64,000 nucleotides of DNA from JAUVKT01 sp942491535 (GCA_942491535.1 CALOBV010000026.1:62001-126000), one strand, 5' to 3'. Numbered from the stretch's first letter, positions 24,895-35,571 are shown. Notes: generated by a model not told the origin, from the letters alone. Numbers and translations: made by a program.

Positions 24895-27664
24895 CTACTC
24901 TGCTCCAGACAGGTATAAGCCGTTGAAGAATAATTTGAATGTAGCGTGCGACTGTGCCCTATACAAAATTTCAGGACCAAAGAGATATAGTTTGCCCTTC
25001 CCTATTTCAGCCTGGGCCATTGTCACTCCACCATATAAGCGATCCTGTCCCCATGCCCAGCCACTTCTTAGAGACCTGTCACTATCGAACCATGCAAGCG
25101 ATGTAACTCCCTTTTTATCAGCCTCGGGTTCCATCCTGAATACAGGGCTGTTATTGAAAAATATATCTACCCTATCATTCATTCCATAAGCAATAGGTAG
25201 TTTGTTATTAATCCTGACATTAAGGATTGAACTCGGAATAAAATAAATCTCTCGGGGCAGTGCCGTCCCATCACCGTCAACTATATGGTTTTTAATCGGC
25301 AGACCTGCATGAGCTGCGATACTGGTTGAGCTGCCTATAGCTAATATAGTACCACCATTCTCAACAAATTTCAGAAGCTGTGGAATAGTTTTATCAGTTG
25401 ATATACTTCCGAGCCAGCTCCTGTATTCTTGAGGAACAGACTCAGCCAGAGCATTGCTCCTGGTGCTATATTCTGAGGCCACCCTTGTCTGACCGGAAGG
25501 AATAGCTCCTGTAACGAAGACCAGTACATCAAACTTTTTATTTAGATCTCCTTTATCCAATTCCTGTGGAAATACAATCTCAAAGGGGAACTCGTATTGT
25601 TCGAGCAACCATCTGGTCCATCCGGATGGCATCGAGCCGCCGTACATGTCCCAAAGACCTATTCTAACAGGATTTATCTTTATCATCTCCACCTTCGGCA
25701 TATTATCGATGCCTGTAAAGCTAATCCCGAGTTCTGCAGCCATCTTTGAAATAAGTTCTCCTGTACCCTTTTTTGATTCTATATATATAGTTCCTTCCGG
25801 ATGGTTTATTCCTCCTATCCGGGTACTTTTTTCCAGCCAGTATACCTTATTTTTTTCTGCAAGAAGCCTGTTTACAGCAACTGAAGAATTATTTGTCTTA
25901 TGACTGAGAAGGAATCCCTTCCCGGATAGATTTCCACTTACTTTTCCTGGAAGGGGCTTATCCAAATCTTTTAACTCTTCGAACGGACCGTTAAAATCAT
26001 CGAGGATCCTGTCAAATTCAATTCCCATCTGGAAGGCCAGGGTATAACCTGCGTTATCATAAGGAGGAACGGGTGGTCCCCCTTCATATAAGAAATCATC
26101 CGGGTGATCCTGTGGCTCGAACAGGTCCATAATATGAGGCCTGAATGCCTGTGCAGTTTTAAATATATAAGATCCGGCAGGGTAACTTTTTCCATTAACA
26201 ACAAAATCGTTACTTGCCTTAAGTACGCTTACACCATTTTTAATGAATGTATTAATAAATTCTGTTGCAGTAGCAAAATCATCCTGGTCGGAAGGTATTA
26301 TATATCCACGAGGATCCCTGTTTTCAGGTTTGCTAAACAGATCATAATACTTCATATCCACTCCCCTTCCACGCCGGTTAAAAGTTTGACCAAAAATCTC
26401 TGAGTTTTCCTGATCCTTTTTAATATCAGCATTAACCATATCTACAATATCAGGATGAACTGTCCAATTATCCCTGCTCCCTTTTTCAATATGACTTTTT
26501 CCCATCAGGTATCTGTTTTTCAACAAAGTTTCCCTGTTCCTTGATGCGTAATCCATTATTGCACTATTCATCGTAATTGAATAATCAATGGCCTCCCTGA
26601 AATAAAAAGTACGTGGTTTGTAAGGGTAAGGCATATCCATGCTGGGTAACTGACGATCGGGATAGAATGATAAATCCACCGGTGTAGGATTACCTTTTAT
26701 TTCTGTCAGGATACCTATCTGATTATGAAAATACCCGGTAGTACGCAAATTTCCATTAAACCATGTTGAATAATTAGATGTGGAACGCATGCCGCTCCCA
26801 GGCATTCCCTCAGCAATCAGCCTGCTGTGCATTGCAAGTCCGACCGATTGAACTCCTGCAATAATAAGAGGGTCGTACCAGTAATTTGGAGGGTCCCTGA
26901 ATGGAGGAACAAATACTATTATATCGCTGGGGCCTGTCTGATGGTGATTATACATTATCTGAGGAAACCATTCCCTGTACATTATCCTTGCCATATTCTC
27001 TGTTTCAGGCTGGGTAGCCATATATGAGTCCCTGTTGTTATCATGACCAACATATTTCTGGTATAACCTGGGCAGGTTTGAAGTAGATCTTTCCTCCGGA
27101 ACATCCTTACGCATATACCAGCCTGACACCAGTTCCAGTCCATCCGGGTTAGCGGGAACAGCAAGTAGTATTATATCGTCAAGCCAGCGTAAGGTCTCAT
27201 CATCATTCTTACTAACCATATGGTAAACCATCTCCATAAGCTGATGAGAGCCAACAACCTCGGTAGCATGCAGTCCTCCATCAATCCATACCACAGCCTT
27301 ACCAGTGCGTGCAAGTTTATCTGCTTCTTCGTCGGTTAAATCTTTTGCCAGTGCCAGCTTTGCAGAAATATCCTTGTACTTCTCTAAGTTCTTATGATTA
27401 TCTGGAGATGTAATTATAGCCATTGTCTGTGTCCGCCCTTCTGCTGTTAATCCTATATCTTCCAAGTATCATTCTGGGAGATTCTTCGGCCAGAACCTTC
27501 CAGTACTCGATCATCTGAGTATAAGTTATTAGATTATAATCATCTCCTATATTGATACCAAAATGGTCCTTTGGAGAAGTTATTGTTGACTGGGAGAACA
27601 ATAATTGCTGTCCTGAAATAAATAATACAGCAAGGCCCATAATTACTTTTAGAAATACCTTCAT
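24895..27664 (-). pseudogene. Secreted M14-type zinc carboxypeptidase, frameshifted
   Basis: About 922 codons in two frames. The start at 27664 (MKVFLKVIMGLAVLFISGQQ) gives a signal peptide; an in-frame ATG further upstream would place 21 unlikely residues before it. The M14 zinc ligands are seen in WIDGGLHATEVVGSHQLMEM (His and Glu), with the third His region near QIMYNHHQTGP. The C-terminal third has a class I glutamine-amidotransferase-like fold (IGLWDMYGGSMPSGWTRWLL), as in related M14 proteins. The frame breaks at 27466: dropping one base joins SPRMI to LEDIGLTAEGRTQ. The remainder is intact. It probably acts on peptides in the periplasm or outside the cell. Confidence 0.87.
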
Positions 27665-27771
27665 CAGCTTAGATTTTGTGTTAATAGTGGTCTCAATATA
27701 GCCTATTTTGAAAGTAGTAATAAACAATCAGGAGTGATTTAACTAAATTTAACTCTAGATAATCAGGCTGC

Positions 27772-27803
27772 AAAAAAAAGGCCACCAAAATATGGCGGCC
27801 TTT
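27772..27803 (-). terminator. Rho-independent terminator of rpoD
   Basis: On the minus strand, a 10-base stem with one G-U pair (27803-27794 with 27786-27777), 7-base loop, followed by a run of eight T (complement of 27772-27779). It lies 21 bases after the sigma-factor stop. Confidence 0.85.
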
Positions 27804-27823
27804 GATTTATACATAGGTTTTAT

Positions 27824-28684
27824 CTATCCTAAGTAAGATCTTAGCAATTTGCTTCTCGATGTATGCCTGAGACGGCGTATTGCCTTCTCTTTAATCTGTC
27901 TTACCCTTTCCCGGGTCAGGCCAAATTTCTCACCAATCTCTTCAAGCGTCATTTCCTGCGAACCAATTCCGAAGAAATATCTTATTATATCCCTCTCCCT
28001 TTCTGTAAGGGTAGTAAGGGCCCTATCAATCTCACGGGCAAGTGATTCGCTAATCAGTAATTTATCAGCAACAGGAGAATCATTATTAGGAAGCACATCT
28101 AGCAAACTATTGTCTTCACCTTCAACAAAGGGAGCGTCGACAGAAACATGGCGACCAGACACTTTTAATGTATCGGTAACCTTCTCTTTTGGAAGTTCAA
28201 GAACTTCAGCCAGTTCCTCCGGTGAGGGAGTACGTTCATTTTCCTGTTCAAACTTCGAGAATGCCTTATTAATCTTATTAAGCGAACCTACCTGGTTCAG
28301 TGGTAATCTGACAATTCTCGATTGTTCTGCAAGAGCCTGAAGTATTGACTGACGGATCCACCATACAGCATACGAAATAAACTTAAAACCACGCGTTTCG
28401 TCAAACTTCTCAGCCGCCTTAATAAGTCCCAGATTCCCCTCATTAATAAGGTCGGGTAAACTTAAACCCTGATTCTGATACTGTTTTGCTACTGATACTA
28501 CGAAACGAAGATTGGCTTTTGTCAGTTTCTCAAGCGCTATACGATCGCCCTTTTTAATTCGTTGGGCGAGTTCTACTTCTTCCTCGACTGTTATCAACTC
28601 CTCCTTACCAATTTCCTGAAGGTACTTGTCTAATGATGCACTTTCCCGATTAGTGATGGACTTGGTAATTTTAAGTTGTCTCAT
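27824..28684 (-). CDS. rpoD: Primary RNA polymerase sigma factor RpoD/SigA
   Basis: 286 residues, the short form typical of Bacteroidota (no region 1.1). Region 1.2 is seen in SLDKYLQEIGKEELITVEEE, region 2 in NLRFVVSVAKQYQNQGLSLP through FKFISYAVWWIRQSILQALA (promoter melting and -7 recognition), region 3 in LNKINKAFSKFEQENERTPS, and region 4 in LTERERDIIRYFFGIGSQEM with the HTH GLTRERVRQIKEKAIRRLR. It recognises the TTTG / TAnnTTTG promoters of this phylum, and its own promoter has that form. An AGGAGG sits 7 bases before the ATG, strong for a phylum that rarely uses Shine-Dalgarno pairing. Confidence 0.97.
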   Translation of the reverse strand: MRQLKITKSITNRESASLDKYLQEIGKEELITVEEEVELAQRIKKGDRIALEKLTKANLRFVVSVAKQYQNQGLSLPDLINEGNLGLIKAAEKFDETRGFKFISYAVWWIRQSILQALAEQSRIVRLPLNQVGSLNKINKAFSKFEQENERTPSPEELAEVLELPKEKVTDTLKVSGRHVSVDAPFVEGEDNSLLDVLPNNDSPVADKLLISESLAREIDRALTTLTERERDIIRYFFGIGSQEMTLEEIGEKFGLTRERVRQIKEKAIRRLRHTSRSKLLRSYLG

Positions 28685-28706
28685 TTTGCCTCCTAAAAAA
28701 TTTCCG

Positions 28707-28738
28707 CAAAGATACTCTAATTATTTGTACTATACAAA
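28707..28738 (-). promoter_or_regulatory. rpoD promoter, near-consensus Bacteroidota type
   Basis: On the minus strand TTTG (28738-28735) is separated by 20 bases from TATCTTTG (28714-28707), matching the -33/-7 consensus and spacing. It lies 23-54 bases upstream of the rpoD ATG. Confidence 0.8.
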
Positions 28739-28750
28739 ACTATATATATT

Positions 28751-28776
28751 ATATGCCCGCCATCAGGCAGGCATAT
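28751..28776 (-). repeat. Imperfect inverted repeat after the DegP-like gene
   Basis: 11-base arms (28751-28761 and 28766-28776, core GCCCGCC / GGCAGGC) with one mismatch and a 4-base loop. It lies 31 bases after the protease stop and just upstream of the rpoD promoter. It could act as a terminator without a T-tract, or be a dispersed palindrome. Confidence 0.6.
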
Positions 28777-28806
28777 CCATTATTCTTAACCTTGAGATAG
28801 ACTAAA

Positions 28807-30249
28807 TTATTGTCTGAATCGATAATTAAAATAAGTTCCATTTGACTGGTATCCCTTGATTGACTCAAGATTCTTACCATTATCAGTCGCACCTCTAATA
28901 TCGTCAATATTATTCACATCCTCACCATTCACCTCTATAATAATATATCCTTTTCTGATTCCCAAATCTCCAAATCTGCCTTCACTGACTGAAGTAACCA
29001 TAAGACCTGTACTAAGGTCAAATTGATTTTTTTCATCCCTTGTCAGCGGAATAATTTTCGCTCCGAAGATCTCGCCACTTCCTTCTCCAGCCTTAACAAT
29101 ATTTGTACCTCCTTCAAGATTTCTAAGGACAATGTCATACTGCTTACTATTACCATTTCTCAGTACAGTAAGTTTTACCTTATCTCCGGGACGTTTTTTA
29201 CCAATATATTCCTGTAGATGAGCAGAATCATCCATATCCTTATTATCTATTCTTACAATAATATCATTCTCCTTGAGCCCTGCATCTTGAGCAGCTCCCC
29301 CTTCTGTAATTCCTGAAATAACAACTCCTTTAACCTGATCAAGGTTTTCCCTGTCTGCTATATCTGAATCTACATCTCCTATCTGTACTCCGATAATTGC
29401 TCTCTGGACTTCACCATATTCTTTCAGATCGTCGACTATCTTTTTTACAATATTTACCGGCACTGCAAATGAATTTCCTGCATAGGTGCCATTGGGCGAT
29501 AAAATCGCTGTTGTGATACCTACAAGCTCTCCCCTCGTGTTTACAAGGGCTCCTCCGCTATTCCCAACATTAAGAGCTGCATCGGTCTGAATAAATGATT
29601 CAATCCTGTAAGTGTCATTCAATAAACCAAGACTACGTCCCTTCGCGCTTACAATTCCTGCAGTAACAGTAGAGGTCAGGTTAAAAGGGTTTCCTATTGC
29701 AAGGACCCATTCTCCGAGCAGTAATTCATCAGAATCGCCAATTCCAACATAGGGCATATTCTTCGCATCTATCTTCAGTAGGGCTATGTCAGTGCTGGGA
29801 TCTCTGCCCACAACATTTGCTTCATATGTTCTTCTGTCGTTCAGGGTTACCTCTACCTCATCTGCATCTTCAATAACATGATTATTTGTTACAATAAAAC
29901 CATCAGAACTTATAAGCACACCCGAGCCAAAACCCCTTACTGTTCTTTCATTGCCATACCTGTCACCATAAAAGTATTCCATAATAGGATTTGACCCCAT
30001 ATATTGCTGTACTGTTTCTGTTTTTACGTGGACTACCGCATGAACAATCTTGCCAGCAACATCAGTAAAATCGACAAGACCCTCCGGTACAAACGTTGTC
30101 GTGGTTAAGTGAGTAGCTTGCTCCATCACATTACCCTTGTCAACAATCACTTCCTGTGGCTTCTCGAAAAAGCGGGCATATATAAATAATGCCATAAGTG
30201 CACTGAATAATGCTACCATCACTGTACCTGCTATTCTTTTAGCTTTCAT
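28807..30249 (-). CDS. degP: DegP/DegQ-type (Do family) serine protease
   Basis: 480 residues from the ATG at 30249 (MKAKRIAGTVMVALFSALMA, a membrane or signal segment); the frame is open 81 bases further up, but those residues do not look like protein. The trypsin-like triad is in FIVTNNHVIEDA (His), GRDPSTDIALLKI (Asp) and NVGNSGGALVNTRG (Ser). The first PDZ domain follows (GVQIGDVDSDIADRENLDQV, then GGAAQDAGLKENDIIVRIDN) and a second short PDZ-like unit ends the protein (LGIRKGYIIIEVNGEDV). It degrades or refolds misfolded envelope proteins in the periplasm. The gene diverges from dapF across 177 bases. Confidence 0.94.
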   Translation of the reverse strand: MKAKRIAGTVMVALFSALMALFIYARFFEKPQEVIVDKGNVMEQATHLTTTTFVPEGLVDFTDVAGKIVHAVVHVKTETVQQYMGSNPIMEYFYGDRYGNERTVRGFGSGVLISSDGFIVTNNHVIEDADEVEVTLNDRRTYEANVVGRDPSTDIALLKIDAKNMPYVGIGDSDELLLGEWVLAIGNPFNLTSTVTAGIVSAKGRSLGLLNDTYRIESFIQTDAALNVGNSGGALVNTRGELVGITTAILSPNGTYAGNSFAVPVNIVKKIVDDLKEYGEVQRAIIGVQIGDVDSDIADRENLDQVKGVVISGITEGGAAQDAGLKENDIIVRIDNKDMDDSAHLQEYIGKKRPGDKVKLTVLRNGNSKQYDIVLRNLEGGTNIVKAGEGSGEIFGAKIIPLTRDEKNQFDLSTGLMVTSVSEGRFGDLGIRKGYIIIEVNGEDVNNIDDIRGATDNGKNLESIKGYQSNGTYFNYRFRQ

Positions 30250-30426
30250 GTCCGTATTATTTATGTTAAACTTATTTAAAACTTTAGAAAAAGATTTCTC
30301 AAAAACTATACCTTTATGCTCAGAGCCCATTGTATAACCTGTGAACCAATGTTTTTGTTAACGAAATGTCAGGAATTTTTATGATGATGACAATATTTCA
30401 GGGCTGTTTAACACCTTTTTAACGAA

Positions 30427-31215
30427 ATGCAAAAAGAATTTAACAAATACCATGGAGCCGGCAACGATTTTATTATGATAGATAATCGGAATGATGGATT
30501 TTCTTCCGGCAATCAGGAATTAATTAAAAGACTCTGCGACAGACATTTCGGCATAGGAGCTGATGGCCTGATCTTGTTAAGCAATCATTCTGAGTATGAT
30601 TTCGAAATGCATTATTTTAATGCAGATGGAAATAGGGGAAGTATGTGTGGTAATGGAGGTAGATGTGCCTTCGCTTTTGCACTCGATATTGGTATGGTAG
30701 ATGATAACTCCAGGTTTTATGCTGCCGATGGTGTTCATTCGGCCTGTCTTACAAAAGACAAGGAGGTCAGGATCAGTATGAATGATGTATTTAAGCCCAG
30801 GATAATATCTGGCAACCATTTTATCGACACAGGATCTCCTCATTACATAATACCTGTTCCGGGTGTGGAGAATATCGATGTTGTAACAAGAGGAAGATCA
30901 ATCAGGTGGACAAAACAATTCGAGCCAGGTGGGACTAATGTTAACTTTATGGAAGTACTGACCGACAGAATAAAGGTCCGAACCTATGAAAGAGGAGTGG
31001 AAGATGAAACTCTGTCCTGTGGCACCGGAATTACAGCCTCTGCAATATCAAGCAGATGGGGTGAAATTGATAAGGAGCATAGGGTAATTGTTGAAACACG
31101 GGGCGGACTGCTTGAGGTTGGATTCAGCCTTTCAGAGGAAAAGGCAACAGATATTTACCTGAAAGGTGCAGCAGAAAAAGTCTATTCCGGTATTATTGAT
31201 ATTGACAACTATTAG
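30427..31215 (+). CDS. dapF: Diaminopimelate epimerase
   Basis: 262 residues, normal length. The two catalytic cysteines lie in GSMCGNGGRCAF (Cys74) and ETLSCGTGITASA (about Cys198); the N-terminal KYHGAGNDFIMID is the family start. It interconverts LL- and meso-diaminopimelate for lysine and peptidoglycan synthesis in the cytoplasm. The S9 peptidase gene begins 24 bases downstream, so they may be co-transcribed, though no functional link is obvious. Confidence 0.96.
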   Translation: MQKEFNKYHGAGNDFIMIDNRNDGFSSGNQELIKRLCDRHFGIGADGLILLSNHSEYDFEMHYFNADGNRGSMCGNGGRCAFAFALDIGMVDDNSRFYAADGVHSACLTKDKEVRISMNDVFKPRIISGNHFIDTGSPHYIIPVPGVENIDVVTRGRSIRWTKQFEPGGTNVNFMEVLTDRIKVRTYERGVEDETLSCGTGITASAISSRWGEIDKEHRVIVETRGGLLEVGFSLSEEKATDIYLKGAAEKVYSGIIDIDNY

Positions 31216-31239
31216 TAAAGCAATTTAAATAAACTGATT

Positions 31240-32340
31240 ATGAAAAGGAATTATTTAAAGTTATTATCCATTGTAATGTCCCTGTTTGTTTTTTCATCAG
31301 TAGCCATCTCGCAACCAGGCAATGCTGAATTACTTGAAGCAATAAAGAGGGTCGAAAGGCAATTTGAAAGTCTTAACCACAGACTTGATGTGGTTGAAAA
31401 AATGATAGACGATGTTCAGTGGTTTAACAGGGTTGGAGATGTGGCATATGTTGAGAAAGTATATATGACCGGACCTCCCCTGGCTAATGAGTCAAACCCA
31501 ACAGCCCAGGGAGCAGGTAACCCGGTAAAATTCTGGTCGTATATATTCTTTCCAAAGAACATCGATCCTTCAAAAAAGTATCCCCTGCTTGTATTTCCGC
31601 ATGGAGGAGTTCATTCTAACCTGAGTACTTACTACACTCATATAATCAGGGAACTGGTTACCCAGGGCTATATTATTGTAGCAGCCGAATACAGGGGCTC
31701 CACAGGATATGGAGAAGGACACTACCGTAAAATAGACTATGGCGGACTCGAAGTGCAGGATGTAAATGCCAGCAGGCAATATATGCTTGATAATTATAGT
31801 ATTATCGATAAAAACAGGGTGGGAATATTTGGATGGAGTCATGGTGGTCTGATTACCCTTTTTAATATTTTTGAGTATCCCGAAAATTATAAGGTTGCTT
31901 ACGCAGGCGTACCGGTCAGTGACCTGATTGCCAGAATGGGATATAAGACCCAAAGCTATAGAGATCTCTATTCTGCTGATTATCATATTGGCAAAACAGC
32001 CTATGCTGATGTCGAAGAATACAGGAGAAGATCCCCGGCCTGGCAGGCTCAGAAGTACCAGGGCACCCCGCTATTAATCCATACCAATACAAATGATGCA
32101 GACGTGAATGTTCTCGAGGTAGAACACCTGATTAAAACCCTTAAGGCAGAAAATAAAAAGAATTTTACTTACAAAATATATGAAGATATCCCTGGTGGAC
32201 ACTCATTCGATAGAATGGACCATAAAACGGCAAAAGAAATCAGGATGAATATCTATAAGCACCTCAATAAATACCTGAACCCTGAAAACCCTTTCCAGTC
32301 GATGAGCGACATGCAAAAGGCAGGGTATGTCTTTGAGTAA
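31240..32340 (+). CDS. Secreted S9-family (prolyl oligopeptidase-like) peptidase
   Basis: 366 residues with a signal peptide (to about residue 24, VAISQ). After a short helical stretch (residues 28-60) comes an alpha/beta-hydrolase domain with the catalytic Ser in FGWSHGGLITL (about 204), Asp in IHTNTNDADVNV and His in DIPGGHSFDRM. The N-terminal propeller typical of large S9 enzymes is missing, so this is a minimal acyl-peptide-hydrolase/esterase type. The oxyanion segment is VFPHGGVHSN. It probably cleaves short peptides or esters in the periplasm. Confidence 0.88.
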   Translation: MKRNYLKLLSIVMSLFVFSSVAISQPGNAELLEAIKRVERQFESLNHRLDVVEKMIDDVQWFNRVGDVAYVEKVYMTGPPLANESNPTAQGAGNPVKFWSYIFFPKNIDPSKKYPLLVFPHGGVHSNLSTYYTHIIRELVTQGYIIVAAEYRGSTGYGEGHYRKIDYGGLEVQDVNASRQYMLDNYSIIDKNRVGIFGWSHGGLITLFNIFEYPENYKVAYAGVPVSDLIARMGYKTQSYRDLYSADYHIGKTAYADVEEYRRRSPAWQAQKYQGTPLLIHTNTNDADVNVLEVEHLIKTLKAENKKNFTYKIYEDIPGGHSFDRMDHKTAKEIRMNIYKHLNKYLNPENPFQSMSDMQKAGYVFE

Positions 32341-32343
32341 GAC

Positions 32344-32485
32344 AAAAGTAAAAAGTAAAAAGTAAAAAGGCTGAGAGCTGAGCGCTGAGCGCTGAGAGCT
32401 GAAAGCTGAAAGCTGAGAGCCGAGAGCTGAGGGCTGAAAGCTGAGAGCCGAGAGCTGAGAGCGTAGGGCTAAGAGAATAAGAAGA
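32344..32485. repeat. Heptamer arrays (AAAAAGT then CTGARAG)
   Basis: Three AAAAAGT copies are followed by about fifteen 7-base words (CTGAGAG, CTGAGCG, CTGAAAG, CCGAGAG, CTGAGGG) filling the 149-base gap up to the PBP4 start. The words vary mainly at positions 2, 5 and 6. Confidence 0.92.
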
Positions 32486-32489
32486 AAAA

Positions 32490-34034
32490 ATGATAAGAAA
32501 GATACTTATTGTGCTGGCAATATTTGTTTTGCCAGCTCCGCTGTTTTCCCAAATTGAAAATGCAATCGATGATTTTGTTTCTGACACAGCATTCAGGAAT
32601 GCGGGTATATCGATATGTATCCGGGACCTTAGTACAGGTGAGATTCTGGCTTCTTATAATGAAGAGATGGCACTTACAAGTGCATCTCTTATGAAAATTG
32701 TTACAACTGGCAGCAGCCTTGAAATTTTACATCCTGATTACAGATATTATACAAGGCTTGGCTTTGTTGGAACACTGAATAAGGGTACACTTACAGGAAA
32801 TATAATTATTAAAGGTGGAGGCGACCCGGCTCTCGGATCAGAATATTTTGAAGATCACTATGGCGACTTTATAAAAAAATGGGCAAATTCGATTGCAGGT
32901 GCCGGAATTAAGAAAATAAATGGCAGAGTAATAGCAGATGCATCAATATTTGCTTATAGCCCGGCTGCACCGGGATGGTCGTGGTCTGACCTTGGAAATT
33001 ATTACGGAGCAGGTGTTTACGGACTCTCTGCTTATGATAATATATACAGGATATATTTTAAGACAGGTAAGTCCGGTACAGTACCGGAGCTAATATCTTT
33101 GAACCCGGAAATTCCGGGACTAATTATTAATAACCAGCTTAAATCAGAAGGACAAAGCGACAGAGGATATGTTTACCTGCCACCTTATGGTAATTATGCC
33201 GAGATTAAGGGAACTATACCAATAGAAAGAGACAGTTTTGTTCTTAAGGCATCCATGCCTAATCCGCCCTATCTTTTGGCATACCTCCTGAACAGGGAAT
33301 TAAAAAATTTTGGTATAGAAATCAGTGATCAGCCAACAACTCTTAAAGACTACAAACAGTACTTAGACGAAAGCCTCCTGGGTACAGCCGTGGTAACTTA
33401 CCAGGAAGTCTCCCCTCCACTATCTGAAATAATAAAGGCCACAAACCTTGAGAGCGTAAATCTATTTGCTGAAACAATGGTATGGACCCTCGACTATGAG
33501 AATACTGGCTTCGAGATGGCTTACCTAAAAGGAGGACTGAAGGTAATAGATGAGTTCCTTAAATCAAATAATGTTAATACTTCCGGACTGTATATGACAG
33601 ATGGAAGTGGCCTTTCGAGGTCTAATGCCATATCCTCGTCTTTTATCAGTTCCTTCCTCGTTTATATGACCTCAAAAGCGAGTTATGCAGAGGTCTTTAA
33701 GGAATCCCTTGCCATCCCGGGAGAAGGAACCCTTGAGCCCTACTTCCTTGCTCCTGAATTAAAAAATAATCTTAAAGCAAAGAGCGGTACAGTTAGCCGC
33801 GTAAGAAATTATGCAGGCTATCTAAAAGCAAAATCAGGAAGAGAGCTTGCCTTTGGTATACTTTCAAATAATTTCGATTGCACCAGCCATGAAGTAAGCA
33901 AGCGGGTAGAGAAGTTATTGATCGAAGTGTATAATAGTTATTACTGGTTACTGGTTGCTGGTACTGGTTACGGTGGGGGTGAGTGCCCGTGGTTAAACTG
34001 GGTGCTGGGTGACGGGCGGGTTATAATTAAGTGA
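32490..34034 (+). CDS. dacB: D-alanyl-D-alanine carboxypeptidase/endopeptidase PBP4 (S13)
   Basis: 514 residues with a signal peptide to about residue 20 (APLFSQ). Penicillin-binding motifs are SLMK (residues 66-69, SxxK), SVN in NLESVNLFAE (SxN) and KSG in LKAKSGTVSRV (KTG-like). The large insertion domain between the first two motifs is typical of S13. It trims or cleaves peptidoglycan cross-links in the periplasm. The last roughly 30 residues (from NSYYWLLVAGTGYGGG on) are encoded by an irregular GGTTACTGGTNNCTGG-like repeat, unlike the family end at VEKLLIEVYN. This suggests the natural stop was lost into a flanking repeat. Confidence 0.92.
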   Translation: MIRKILIVLAIFVLPAPLFSQIENAIDDFVSDTAFRNAGISICIRDLSTGEILASYNEEMALTSASLMKIVTTGSSLEILHPDYRYYTRLGFVGTLNKGTLTGNIIIKGGGDPALGSEYFEDHYGDFIKKWANSIAGAGIKKINGRVIADASIFAYSPAAPGWSWSDLGNYYGAGVYGLSAYDNIYRIYFKTGKSGTVPELISLNPEIPGLIINNQLKSEGQSDRGYVYLPPYGNYAEIKGTIPIERDSFVLKASMPNPPYLLAYLLNRELKNFGIEISDQPTTLKDYKQYLDESLLGTAVVTYQEVSPPLSEIIKATNLESVNLFAETMVWTLDYENTGFEMAYLKGGLKVIDEFLKSNNVNTSGLYMTDGSGLSRSNAISSSFISSFLVYMTSKASYAEVFKESLAIPGEGTLEPYFLAPELKNNLKAKSGTVSRVRNYAGYLKAKSGRELAFGILSNNFDCTSHEVSKRVEKLLIEVYNSYYWLLVAGTGYGGGECPWLNWVLGDGRVIIK

Positions 34035-34125
34035 TTTAAGCCTAACTCATCTCAAACCCACTCAAACTCATTCTCAACCCATTCTCAACTCACTCAAACC
34101 ACTCAAACCACTCAAACCATATATC
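33935..34125. repeat. TTACTGG words inside the PBP4 3' end, then CACTCAAAC array
   Basis: 33935-34020 holds irregular 6-8 base words (TTACTGG, TTGCTGG, GGTGCTGGGTG) that are in frame with PBP4. 34040-34120 is a run of 9-base words (CACTCAAAC, CATTCTCAAC). The repeat region ends a few bases before the M28 stop codon. Confidence 0.8.
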
Positions 34126-35485
34126 CTATAGATCATAAAGATCAATAAGATAAATCAGGGATGCTATTGCTGCACTTCCCAGTTGCATTTCTCTAATATT
34201 AACCTGTTCAAAGGTATCATTGGCTGAATGATGATACCAGAAATACCTCTGTGTATCAGGAATATAACCAATTTGCAGAGTTCCAAAGCGACTCAGCGGT
34301 GAAATATCTGATCCTCCTCCACCTCTGAAGAATTTTTCTATACCATAGGGCTTAAAGTACTTGTTTAATCCAACAAGTTTTGCAAGACGATCCCCGCTTG
34401 CTCCAAATCCAAAGCCCAGAGGACTCATAACTCCTCTGTCTGATTCGAGTGCAGCATAATGGATTTCATTATTTTGTTCTGCCATATCGGCATATACCTG
34501 TCCGCCCGTAGAAGTCATTTCCTCGTTCATAAACATAACTGCCCTAACCGAGCGTTTGGGCTTAACTCCTATTTCATTAAATAACCTGATAGTCTCAATG
34601 GCCTGAACGCAACCACCGGCATCATCATGAGCCCCCTCACTAATATCCCATGCATCAAGATGACCTCCAACTGTTATATACTCATCAGGTTTAATACTTC
34701 CTCTAATTTCGCCTACTACATTATAAGAAATGGTATCAGGTAAATTTTTACAGGTCGACACAAGGCGCAGGTTCACATCTCCGATATCATCAATCATCTC
34801 AGATAGTCTGTCAGCATCAGCTGGTGATATGGTTACTGCAGGAATTTTTTGAATTTCCTTCGCTGTATCTCAAAACGCCAGTGTGAACAAAGTCATGCTT
34901 TGCCTGTGTAGGAGATCTTACTATTACAGCCAGTGCCCCATATTTTGCGGCTTCTGATGCTCCATACACTCTTTGGTCAACTGCACCTGCGTAAGACGCA
35001 AAAGTATTAATTAGTGTAACATCTGCCGGCCTGTTAAAGAATACAATTTTCCCTGAAATATTACTTTCACCAAAGACCTTCAGGTCATCAAAGGAATTAA
35101 CCTCAATAATACCTGCTTCTATACCATTTTCATCTGTTCCAACCGACAAACCCAGTGCTGAAATTGTAAGATTAATATTACCCATCCTGGAGTAAGCAAC
35201 GGCCTTCTCCTCACCTCTTATCCAATGAGGCACCGGAACAGGCTGAAGCCAGACTGAATCAGCCCCTGCTTCCATTAAAGCCCATTTTGTATATTCGACT
35301 GCATGAATTGCTTCGGGCGATCCGGGAAGTCGTCCCTTTGTATTCTTGCACAGGTAGTATAAGTGTTCCTCAGCGGTATTAGTGCTTAGAGCATTATCAA
35401 AAATAGATTTAATAGTCTGTTCTGCTGTCTGGGCAGAAATAGCTGTACCAATCACAAATAATGTAATTATAAATATGTTCCTCAT
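34126..35485 (-). pseudogene. Secreted M28-family aminopeptidase, frameshifted
   Basis: About 452 codons in two frames. A signal peptide begins at 35485 (MRNIFIITLFVIGTAISAQ). The N-terminal half carries a protease-associated-like domain (KIVFFNRPADVT, KYGALAVIVRSPT). The second half has the M28 zinc motifs: GGHLDAWDISEGAHDDAGG (His and Asp), FMNEEMTSTGG (Glu-Glu), LESDRG (Asp) and a final HHSANDTFEQV (His). The shift is at 34858: removing one base joins LRYSE to EIQKIPAVTISPADAD. Both halves keep all catalytic residues, so the protein would be active if the indel is an error. Confidence 0.88.
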
Positions 35486-35571
35486 AATAATTTTTTAGAT
35501 TATTAGCTCCAGTCCCACAGGCTACAGATAATCACCTGAATGATTTATCCACTCTTCCCCTATATTATTTT

